DNA of 64,000 bases from Styela clava (lineage: Eukaryota > Chordata > Ascidiacea > Stolidobranchia > Styelidae). Made by a program: the position numbers and the translations under genes. The stretch covers positions 4,526,001 through 4,590,000 of the forward strand of contig NC_135259.1 of the NCBI RefSeq assembly GCF_964204865.1, in the 5' to 3' direction. Under the pieces are notes generated by a model. That model made no database searches. It saw only the letters and a list, made by a program, of their open reading frames with translations, and was not told where the DNA came from. Shown here piece by piece: positions 37,655 to 48,700 of this stretch (positions are counted from its first letter, which is position 1; each line of letters begins with the position of its first letter).

Positions 37655-38773
37655 AATCTAATAATAGAATAAAACGACGCAAGATACGTATCTGCATCGG
37701 GTTATCTATAGAAGAAGTGGAAGGACCACAGTGCCATGGAGCTGACTTATACATGAAACTAAAATAACAATAAATACTAGTAGTTTTTATAAATTTAAAA
37801 CTGTAATTGTAATTTATTCTGATTGTTTCATTAAGCAAATCTTATGTAAGCTTTATATAACTTGTTCAATAAAAATTTATCCAAACAAAATGATCCAAAA
37901 TTGAGCGATTTTTATATTGATGGAGTAGTGTTGGAATTTTTACAATAATCCTGATGTTATGAATGGTCATTCCAAATCCAAATTTTTCAAAAATATTATT
38001 CAAGTCAAAAAATATTCTCAATTTCGTGATTAACATAAAACATGTATAAGATACCAAGACAAAATGAATCGTTTGAAAAACATTGTTAAAAGCATTTTTT
38101 TAATCTTTATATTGTGTACGAAATAATTTTGTGCAAAAACTTTTTTAGTGGGAATATTTATGTCCGTTAATTGCACTGTTACGGCATTTGATGTTATAGT
38201 TATAAACGAGTATTATTCGCATAGTATTGGTAAAAAAAATATACACTTTTTGATAAAATGTATTTTGTTTTGTTTTAGAATGCATTCACTCTCCTATAGA
38301 CATGTATACTTACTTTCATATCATGTTTAAATAATATTATTGCTGTCAATCAGACGTTTAATAAATTTGATACATTTAACAAAAACGTGCCTTTCATTCC
38401 AAAGTTCCAGCATTTTATTAATTTTAATCAATTGTATTTTTATATAAATAACTTTATTGCCCGAACTAAAATGTTCGTGTATATACTTATCCTAAAATGT
38501 TTGTAAAGTCTGTTTTATCGATGAAATCATTTAATAAAACAAGTTAATACGGATAATATATTGCAACCATGTTTGGGGTTCAACGCTTGACGCAAGAAGT
38601 TATTTTTAGAAAATCAGAATCTGTTTGTTTTTACAAGAGATTGACCAGAACAGATTCGAGGCGGTTCGATTGCAAAAACGAAAAGTAGAAGTCACACTCA
38701 TTCATGGGTTCATTCAAGTCAATTAGAAAAATATAGTTTAGTATAAAATAGCGATGACCAGTAGGAACTTCTG
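37655..38773. other. 3' flank of the plus-strand peptide gene
   Basis: AATAAA hexamers at 37668, 37769 and 37868 are candidate poly(A) signals. Otherwise AT-rich and without recognisable features. Confidence 0.45.
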
Positions 38774-38990
38774 CGCTCCAGAAGTGTGTGTACCAATATG
38801 GAAGCAACTAATTTTGTTCGCCTACTTTGCAGTTTACAAGTTGTGTACAGGGACTGAAACCTATGGGCTAGGGGGTATATTAACTTGGCTAACACAGGCA
38901 GTCCAAGAACTCGTAATAGAACTAAAATAAGGAAAATCGGAATAAAATTATGGCCTAACCCTAACCTGGTGCACACTCTACGGGAGTAGT
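38774..38990 (+). mobile_element. Long-form MITE
   Basis: Arms GCTCCAGAAGTGTGTGTACC and GGTGCACACTCTACGGGAGT; the inner part carries AATAGAACTAAAATAAGG and TATGGCCTAACCC as in 1077-1299. Confidence 0.75.
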
Positions 38991-39315
38991 TCTTTTCAAT
39001 TCAGGGCAAAAAACTCAAACGTCACACCTGCTTTTTTGGACGCGTACGCAACTACAAAAAATTACCTAGGGTCAGCGTCAGCGTCCGACATTCCGTACGT
39101 AAGCAACGGAATGTCGTGAACGGATCTCTGACCCTAGGTAATAAGCTGCAGAAACGCCAGTTTTAAAATGAGCAATTTTTTTAATTCTTCGTAAAAATTT
39201 AAATGAATGACTAATGAATTAATTTGTAAGTAAGTTGTAACATGTAAGTTGTACATGCTGCCATAGGGGCGTTTATTCGAATTAAGTAGAGCTAAAAGTA
39301 TCTTATACTGTATAT

Positions 39316-39625
39316 CAGGGGTGTGCAACTTGCGGCCCACAAGGAAAATTTGTGCGGCCCGCCGAGAAACGCCATTTTTGAATGGTGTGCGCCCGCTAAA
39401 CCCAATATTTAATTTAATCTAGTATGTACGGGTAATTCCAATTCCTTTGCGCTGCAATGACTGTATCTGCGCTTGTGCAAAGCGAACAACGCATGTCACA
39501 AGATCAATAACCAAAATATTTGTGTCTGCAACTACTAGAAGACTTATGTTAAACAAAGTTGCAGCCCGCGGTTTCATACAATTATTTGTATCTGGCCCTC
39601 GTGTATTAAAGGTTGCACTCCCCTG
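39316..39625 (+). mobile_element. hAT-like MITE, best copy of its family
   Basis: 310 bp, ends CAGGGGTGTGCAACTTGCGG and AAGGTTGCACTCCCCTG. Flanked by perfect CTGTATAT at 39308-39315 and 39626-39633. Same family as 6259-6575 and 55537-55850; the ends also resemble 8227-8654. Confidence 0.9.
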
Positions 39626-39633
39626 CTGTATAT

Positions 39634-40027
39634 CATTAGAAAATAAGAAAAAAGTAAAATCGTTTCAAAGCTTGGTAAAGTCCAACATTGTTATTGAAGA
39701 TTTACAAAATGGCTTCCACAATTCTGCACATTTTCATTTCCACTATCAGAGGCAATATTATTTGCAGATTCACAATCTCAAATTATAAATCATTATGGGA
39801 TAAACACGGATCAAACAGCATAAACTTAAAAGTAAATTGCTTCTGAATATCTTGTTCCGTGATAATGTTCCAGAAAAAGAATCGCAGTAGAGTTTAATTG
39901 AATGCCATTGCATCGAAGATTTTAAGCTTGTGAAACCTTTCCTGAAGTTTACCAGTTCACTGGACCGATAATAATGGCGACCGCATATGTGGGTGTTAAC
40001 TGAGTGAATATGTTATATTTTATTCGC
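39634..40027. other. Intergenic, nothing recognised
   Basis: AT-rich sequence between two MITEs with no supported feature. Confidence 0.4.
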
Positions 40028-40221
40028 CGCTCTAGAAGTGTGTGTATCCATATGGAGGTAACTAAAGGTTGTGTAAACGGACTAAAACTATGGGCAGGGA
40101 CAGAGGGTATCTTCACTTGGCTAACGCAGACAGTCCCCGTTTTAGTAATAGAACTAAAAGAAGGAAAATCGCAATAAAATTATGGCCTAACCTTGACCTG
40201 GTACACACACTACGGAAGTAC
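40028..40221 (+). mobile_element. Long-form MITE, shorter copy
   Basis: Arms GCTCTAGAAGTGTGTGTATC and GGTACACACACTACGGAAGT, with inner AATAGAACTAAAAGAAGG and TATGGCCTAACC. Confidence 0.72.
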
Positions 40222-40412
40222 CATATTTTCTAATTAGGGCCTATTTGAGTGGACATTTATAGCTAGAAAGCCATTACGTTTGCAGCAGCGGAATCTTTTT
40301 ATATTGGTTTTTCATACCCAATTTATTATATATATTCTGGGCGAAATGGTAAAATGACAAATTATGACGAACCACTTCCCCTACTTTTAATGAACTGCAA
40401 TGCAAAAAACAG

Positions 40413-40520
40413 TGGTCCGGAAGTATGTGCACAAGATGACGCACAACCTGACCCCCTAACCTGGTACACATACTATGTTCAGGTTGTGCGCCATTTTGGT
40501 GCACATACTTCGGGAGCACC
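40413..40520. mobile_element. Short foldback MITE
   Basis: Arms GGTCCGGAAGTATGTGCAC and GTGCACATACTTCGGGAGCACC around AACCTGGTACACATACTATG. Same family as 15617-15722. Confidence 0.75.
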
Positions 40521-41085
40521 AAAAAAATTAGTATTCATATAAACCCAACAACATATACTATAAGAATCTACTGATCAGATTTTTTGTAACTTCAACCAGA
40601 CTGCAATATTGTTATCATGATTCACAATCATACGAATGTGTCAAGGATTTATTGTTTGGTTATTTTTTAAACTATATCAAGGGTAATCGCTAAGTTGCGA
40701 AGAGGAGCCTACACGCCTATACTGCATAAACCTTCCTGTCGCATAAGACAATTTCGTTTTGAGGGTTTGAAATAAATTTTGGGACTTGCAGTCCGATAAA
40801 TATTCAATTTGCTCAAACAACTAAAATAGCCTTTAACATGTCTGAGGGCGTGTGGGTATTTATTCAGCAAATGTTGGTCCAGCCAGATTTTTATCTAGAA
40901 AGTTGTACAGGAGAATTTGTTGACCAGGATATTTGTAAAAACTACGCTGCTGTCACATTGCGCAACATATTTGTTTGTCTGTCTGTCGTATCAATTTATA
41001 CATGCGAATGGAATCCACTATAGAATTCTTTAAAATCTATTTTATGTTTTAAAACTTTATACTCATGAAATAAGTATGTACGCCA

Positions 41086-41555
41086 GTGGTCAGCAACCTT
41101 TTGCGCTCGCGGGCCAAAAATTGAAGGTTGCAAGTCAGTGGCGGACCGCACATATTTTTAGAAAGTTAAAAACCGAACAGATGGTTGATGAATCACACTT
41201 TTTCACACAGATCGGAAGTTAAATTTTGAGCAGCGCGCGAAGACTAACCATTTGAATATTTTCTGCGCCATTAAACTATTTGCACTTAGCATCAACTTTT
41301 CTGCGTTTTGTTGCCATTTGTGTAATTAAAATTAAATTAAGGGGTCATTAAACGAGTAATTGGGAAATATATACTTGTTAGGGGATATTATAGTTTAGTC
41401 TACACGTGTCTAAAAATAAATTTTGTTACGTAAAGAATATATAGTAATCGTCAAAACAGCTGTTCTGTTACTATAATTCAGCGAGCGTCGCGGGCCGGAT
41501 GATACTGCTCCGCGGGCCTGATCCGGCCCGCGGGCCGTAGGTTGCCGACGCCATT
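41086..41555. mobile_element. hAT-like element, 470 bp
   Basis: Ends GTGGTCAGCAACC and GGTTGCCGACGCCATT, with CGCGGGCC words just inside both ends. Flanked by perfect GTACGCCA at 41078-41085 and 41556-41563. Confidence 0.78.
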
Positions 41556-41563
41556 GTACGCCA

Positions 41564-44351
41564 TTAGGAATTGCTAACAGGGATATTTATAGAAATAATT
41601 GTTTTCGATGCAGTATAAGGTTGCACTTTACTCCCTAAGCCATTAATATTAGATATATCGATTGCTCGGATCATTTTTGGATATTAATATTATATTTCTA
41701 TAAAGTGCGTGTTCTGTGGTGTGATAACGAGTAAGCAATATTATTGAAATTGAATATTTTTTTATATCGAAAATATGCTGCTGATTTGTTGAATTGTTGA
41801 AGTGAAATTGCAATAAGAAACGTATAGGCCGTTTCTCTATGCTTTCGAAAATGTAGTTGAGGCATTACGTAAGATCACGAGAATCATATCCTTCACATCA
41901 ACTGTCAACAAATTTTTGATGAAAGTATGCTATCCGGAAGTTAAAATATGCCGGTTTTACTCGGGAGTGTGTCACTCTCAACAGAGCATTCTAATCGCCC
42001 GAAGTGGGCGTGTGAATTGCTAAATTTACCCATTCAACACTGTAATCATGTATATGTCAGTGTATTCATTCTGCACACAAGGCTAGTACAGTATAGTTAC
42101 TTTTATCGTCATTTTGTGTTGGTGTTGAATAGTAATATTACTAATACTATTACAAAACCCAAAATTTCAGTCATTATCCTTATATATACCCAGACTGTGC
42201 CCTGTCCAATTATTTTCGCATAGAGCCCCACAATAGTTAAAACCGGCTCCGTGTCTGCCTTTTTACAAGAAAACAAACCATATGTGGTGTTTTCCATTAC
42301 TTCTTTATTTTCCACTATTTGGCTTATCCATTTGGGTTTATTGAACAAGTTCGTGGTTCAGGCTTCGCCAGTGTCCTGAAGTTGGACTTTTATTATTGCT
42401 TAGTTTCATTGAATATCAAACAACGCAGTTTGACTCGCATAGCAAATTTTGTTATTCACTGTGTGCTTTCTTAGATTACACCTATATCTCGCTATCGCGT
42501 GTTGGATGTGGTGAAGCATGTATTTGAGGGTTGGAATCATATATTTGAGTAAAGCTTTCGAATAAAGTTACATAAGGCAACGAAAGTCCATTATTGGTCG
42601 GCGTCTTTAGAACTTCTCAGAAGGTTACGATAGATGGCCATAACAAAAGCTAGTTTTCGACCCTGAACATACCGCAACAATTTATCAAAACCCAAGACTG
42701 ACCTTCAATATTCACCAATACAATTTCGATCATATTTTTTCATTGCATTAGATATGTAAGTGAATTTGTCTTTGGACAAGTCAATTGTTAATTATAAGAA
42801 TCTAACAATATCGCATCTACCACTGGAGAAATGATAAGTTTACACGCTGAAATAAATTTTAGTGTTGGCATTGGTATACAAGTATATTTATGTGTGTTCA
42901 TATGCGTTATATAGCGTAATCTAACACTGTGTTATGCTCCATACAAGAATTAAACTTATTATCATACTAAGTAATTTTATTTAACCTTACTATCCTTGAT
43001 TGCAATTGCCCCATTTGTATTTTCACATTTTGGGAATGCCTACGTGATGTGAATTTTCACATAGTGGGACAATTTTCAAAAATACTCTGCCTAATTGACG
43101 GTAATAGAAATATATTTTGTATATAGGATTGCAAAAATGTTCTCTTCAATTTACTTCAGTATTGCATGTTTTCGTGCCTTGAAATCGCTTCTAAGGTATC
43201 CTAAATTTTGAAATGATGTTTTTTTCTTTAGTATGCATGTATAGTTCATATTGCTGACCAAGCATGCTTCAACACTCACATAACTTTGTCCTAAGTTATA
43301 ACTCTCTTAAATACTTCTACTTATTTTCTATTTTTGACTTAGTGGGGTAGAAATACACTAATACAGTGTTTGAATGATTGCAGTAGTTGACAAAACATGA
43401 TTTTCCAGTATTTCAAAATTATTCTGTATCCTTCAGTATCGAAAGCGTGGCAACGACGGAACTACTGTTTATCTATTCAAAGTAGAAATGCACATAATTT
43501 CTGAGCACACTTGTAAAATCACATCTAACCGATTTCTAAAAATGCGAGTCAAGTTACCAACTGGAAAACATTGAAGATGATATTATTTTCGCCTATAATA
43601 TCTATGTTATGATCTTAGGCTGATGGGAATGAAGTTTTTAACAAGCAATCGTGTAAAAGAGGAATGAAACTTGAATATTTTTTTACAAAACGAACAAAAT
43701 ATGTTTCCCATTGAATCGTCAACTGTGTGAACTTAAAGGAAGAGAATGAATAATCATAGTTGTAGTTAGGTTCACTGGAGTTGTCTCGTCTTGATACGCC
43801 TGGTGGTTTCCGAAGTTGTTATGTCAAAAACAATTTGCTTATTATGTAGCGTTCTGAAAGTGTATGAACGATCAATAAAAAACCACAGTTATGCTATAGT
43901 TGAAAGTTTCTGCGACTATGGGCTACAATTTTAAATCATCAGACGTTATGTCACCGTGAAATAGCGGCTCAGAATAAAACTCAACACCGTTTTATTTTCA
44001 TATTAAGTAGTCCAAACGTATGTGCATTACGAACTTTTTTGGTCATAGCACAAATTTTTAAATGATGATTCATTTATATGAATATTTATTATTATTTTTT
44101 ATACACTTTGTACAATTGTCAATATTGAAACTCAAATGCAACAAAAAAGGAATTAATGAACACTGGATGAAACGAAAGAAAATTTAAAATTTCTATTCAT
44201 TTGCTTTATTTACATTTGTTCTAAAGAAAAATCTCTGATGGATAGCGTTTATGAAATCGAAGAATCTGCTTATTTGACAGACCTATAAAAATTGTTCGAT
44301 TTGATACACTATCAATTTATTTATTTTTATTTTGTTTCCAGAGATGAGTAC
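41564..44351. other. Intergenic between the two convergent peptide genes
   Basis: AT-rich. No gene, RNA or domain recognised; short frames (for example 41948-42223) look random. Confidence 0.4.
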
Positions 44352-44731
44352 CATGTCTCCCGAAAATAAGACCTACCCCGAAAATAAGATCTAGCCTAAA
44401 TTTTAAAAAGGATTTTAATACATGCTTTAATATATGCTTCGCTTAAAATACGACCCAGTCGATAGTTCAAATTTTTTTTGTTTGACCTAGTGGATAGCAA
44501 GAAATCGTTTCCACTCGTTTTAAAGGATTAATAAATTATATTTAGTAGTTTTTTTTTAAATAAAAACGTGTTATTTACAAGCAAATGGATATCGGTTTTA
44601 AATTTTGTATATTTAAAAACCTCGTAATTCTCTAAATCAAAATATAAGACATTTTCCCAAAATAAGCCCTAGTGTTACTTTTCGAAAGAAAATTTAAATA
44701 AGACACTGTCTTATTTTCGGGTAAACACGAT
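44352..44731 (+). mobile_element. MITE of the 'CCGAAAATAAGACC' family
   Basis: Begins CTCCCGAAAATAAGACCTAC and ends GTCTTATTTTCGGGTAAACACGA, inverse of one another at the tips. A diverged copy is at 2560-2922 in inverse orientation. Confidence 0.8.
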
Positions 44732-45627
44732 AAATAGTATTAGAAAGTAATATATAAATTTGATATGCTTGTGTCAGTTGAAGGGTACACCAAAATACCC
44801 AGTAATCAGCTCATTAGGACTATGTATGTTGAAAAGCGCAAGTTGATTGTAGCCTGTTGCCTGAAAATCCAGATTTCGCAAGATCCAGAAATAATAGGGC
44901 TGCAATCGTAATGACTATCATATTTTGTTCTTTTCCATAGCTTTCAGAGAAAAACTAACTTTTGCTTCTTTTTATAGTTTTAAACCAGGACTGTGAAGTC
45001 GAAATCTGTCATGATTTCACTAAATCGGACTTAATGGAATTTGGAACTGCAGTCTTTCAATGGTGATATAATAAGTCATAACCAAAAATCAAAAAGCTCT
45101 GAATTTATTAAGATTTCTTAACAGACTATTAACAGAAGGCCCGTAGTCGGGTGTCGCTTTCCCCAGACTCTAAGACCCTTCTTTAAACACTCTAATGCGA
45201 TCAAGGGTAATCTAAAATCTACATTATCGAGAAATTGTCAAAATAATACTAAAAGTTCACTTGTTAAGCAGGAAGGGGTTGATTAAGTTTGTTAACGCAT
45301 TATGCACCATATTAAAATAGAAAATGATCCAATATCATGATGTTGCGACAAATTGCTAGTTTCGAAAGTTCATCCGGTTTTTTAAATTCTAATCGCAAAA
45401 CAACAAACAACACAAAATATGCATAAAATCTTATTATTTTGAGATGAAAAAATTTACTCTAAAGCCAATACTACGAACCAATAAGGCGAACATATATACA
45501 TCATAATTTTATCGTAAAACATTGATATATAGAAAAAAAACTTCAACTTTCGATTTCTGTACGTGTAGCTGACTAAAAATTTTTTGTACATTTTGATCTA
45601 CTGGTAATTAGAAACTGTCTGGAATAT

Positions 45628-45629
<2 letters not shown>

Positions 45630-45665
<36 letters not shown>
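45630..45665. repeat. (TA)n microsatellite
   Basis: Uninterrupted alternating T and A of more than 30 bp, about 100 bp beyond the stop codon of the minus-strand peptide gene. Confidence 0.95.
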
Positions 45666-45667
<2 letters not shown>

Positions 45668-45765
45668 CGTTTATTTAGCATACGTTTCCATGCACTAATA
45701 AACGGAAAACTAGTATTTATCAAATTTAATCCCCATTTTGAGCTATATTGAAGTATTATTGTCCT

Positions 45766-48700
45766 CTACCAGCATTTGTCTCGACAAAGTGGGCAAGAAA
45801 GTCGAATTCTTTTTCCTTTTCTCCGTCTTTTTGTTGCTCTTTTCATCACGTGATGTTGATTTTCCTCGATTTCAGTAATTTGATTAGTTAAAGGATCGAA
45901 CCAAAATTCTTTATTGGATGCATCTGTGATATATTAATCAAAATAGATGGTATTAGGTTAGAGCTGCCGCGAAACCATGGCGGGATTTCCAAACCATGGC
46001 CGCTATGAACAAACCCACGGCGACTGACTTTTTAGCTGCCACGAACCAATAGCGAGCTGCCGTCGTTACAGCAGCAAATCGAATACCACCAATTTTGCTG
46101 CCGTAACCACGGCATGTCGGCTGTAATAGCAGAGCTGCCTCATATGGTGATAAATATTGGGTAAGTTGGAACGCTTTTTTTATGAATACAGTTTTGATGT
46201 ATTTGGGGTTAGGTTTAGGTTTAAGTAGATATAATTCCGCATGATAAACTAAAATATTGTACATACTTGCGATTGCTCAACCGCCACATGGTGCGCAGTT
46301 TTGACTTTGATGGCGTCGTGACACATGACTTCAAAGTGAAAAAAGAATTACAAAGAGCCCAAAGAAGTTTTTGAAATAAATAAAAGTAATAGCAACAAGC
46401 GACAACAACAATCTTTGAATAATTTCCAAAGAATGGGCCAGTTGTTAAAAAAAAGACGATTTTTTCTCAATAACAACAACAAAATGATCCATAGTTTCAT
46501 TTCGTGTCTAAAAACGAAAAGAAGGAATTAGATTCGATGGTATTTTTATGAAACCTGAAAAAGACGGCTAAGACGTTACAGTAAAAGCAAATGTACAGAG
46601 CATGATTTCCATGCGGTTTTGTGAAATAGCGGACAGACAGACAGATAGTAGACAAAAATATTACAGTTCATCATACGGCAAAGCGATACTCCAGTGAAAC
46701 ACATTTTAACCCGAAACACTCGCAGATTTCATTAGGAATCAAAAGAATGCAGACGAATCCACGGGCAACTTTAAAAAAAATTACAATTATTGCGTCATAA
46801 TCAAAAATCTAGTCTAAAAAAAACAACGAGATAATACGCGAATACACAATAGGTTAGGTTTACGTGATGTGCCTTCGTCTAGTGTAGAAATTAATTTCGA
46901 ATTTAACATTTATATATATGCAGAATAAACGAAGGTTAATTAAACTCTATGATATGCTGCATGATACTACACGGCAGTTTAACTTAAATAGCCACGATCT
47001 ATTTTTCCGTAAATATAACAAAGATAGGCCTCACCATACATCTGCGAATCAATGCTTCTTTTCGCCAATATGGTGGAGTGGCATACTTTCGTTAAACGGA
47101 GGCAACCCCATGTCATTCTGCGAGAACATCTTTCCACAGCAAGGCGGGTTGCACTTCCTTCACGTTTACTCCAAGCTATCATCCTCATTTGAACGTATTG
47201 CTTCATTAATCGTTCACTTATTGCTCTCCTCGTGTGTTTTCGTACATATTCCAGTCTGTAAACATGACATTAAGAATTACATGGTGAACATATTTAGATG
47301 AATTCATTGAATTTTTTGGATTGTGTGCTCTTTGACATCAGAGTTATAGCGATGAAGTAGGAGTTGGTACAAAACCAATCATTATACAATAATATTCGAG
47401 AATAAACAAACATAATGACACAATTCTACTGGGTGGGGGAAGTCGCGGGGAACCAAATCTGGTTATCGAGCTGCGACAGCGACACCGTGCTGACAATTCT
47501 CCCACTTTTTTAGTCCCAGCAAGCTCTTTTCGAGTGGACACTTTATGTTATTTTAATTGAACGTTTTGGTAATGTTTTACTAAAGTACTACTTAATGTGA
47601 AACTTGCTATTAACATTACAATCAATTTTTATGTCAAATAATGTAAGCATTGTTTCACATCGTTCACTACGCAAAAATGAACAGTTTAATATGGTTTGAC
47701 TTCTCATGCACGCCACCTAAAGGATGTCTTATTTTTCGTTCGGTTTTGACATACAGTATAGGTTCAATCTTATTGGACACGTAGTGGACATAACGATCGT
47801 ATCAAAATTTTGTTGTTATTGTTATTATTATTTGTTACATTATTTTTAAAAAATCGCTTTTTACTTCGAATACTGGACCAATTGCTTCGAAATTTTTAGT
47901 GGTTGAAGATAAAAATTGTCCCCAGAAGGCTATTACTTTTATTCATTTTAAATATTTCTGTTAGCTCTGTGAGATTTGTTTTTGTTTGCTATGACGTCAT
48001 TAAACGTTCTGCGGACTTCGGACGTCATTTTGTGTCCTACTGTACTGCTGCACTTGGTGTGAATATATTTGTATGACTGTGATCTGACGGTACGGTAAAC
48101 CGTACTGTACTGCGAACAGACGTGTCCATATATTTGGGCGTAGCTCTCTTGTTTTATATTTATATGATACCACATTTGCTTTTATAGTAAACCCAATTTT
48201 GAAAAATTCTACTGACTATCATGCTGGTGATTAAAATTGAAACTGTTGCTGAAATTTGTGGTTAGTATTGTCGAAATAACCGAGCACGGCTTAAAATCTA
48301 TACTTTTTAGTGACATTTAAAAGTACACTGTTGCACCCACGATATAATTTGAATTAGTGCTGAAATTCAACATTCGAATGAGGTAAAACGTTTGAACTCG
48401 TTGTTACATCCGCCAATTATTCAAAATATGTATTTATGTGGGATTTAGCCTCTATTATACTTCATCATAATAAATAATTATCGTAAAATGATCTAAGATT
48501 GCACCTTAGACTTTTCCCGTAGGCTAATGTCAGATTCTACCACGTGATAAGAAATTTTGTGTTTTTGCTGTGCATCTGTGTGACGTAGCGTAACTATAGA
48601 TGCTTTTATAAAGAAGTGAGTTTTATACCGCTCATGGTATGTTAGAGTTACACAACGACTGGTCCAAGTACGACTAAAATAAATGGCGGAATATAGGGTG

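Noticed and set aside
40838-41023. Short plus-strand frame MSEGVWVF as a secreted peptide
   Set aside because: The hydrophobic stretch is C-terminal, there is no paralogue, no splice partner and no processing site.
43137-43200. Signal-peptide-like ATG frame with a GTATCC donor
   Set aside because: Weak donor and no downstream exon; a chance hydrophobic start.
45630-45665. TA-rich tract as a promoter TATA cluster
   Set aside because: It is a simple microsatellite downstream of a stop codon with no gene starting after it.
45953-46264. 103-codon minus-strand frame as a gene
   Set aside because: It lies in an intron of the peptide gene and is created by GCTGCC-type repeats.
47344-47541. Frame starting MSTRKELAG as the first exon of the minus-strand peptide gene
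   Set aside because: No good donor or phase fits. The exons at 50727-50752 and 50219-50305 give a clean signal peptide with the same phases as the paralogue.
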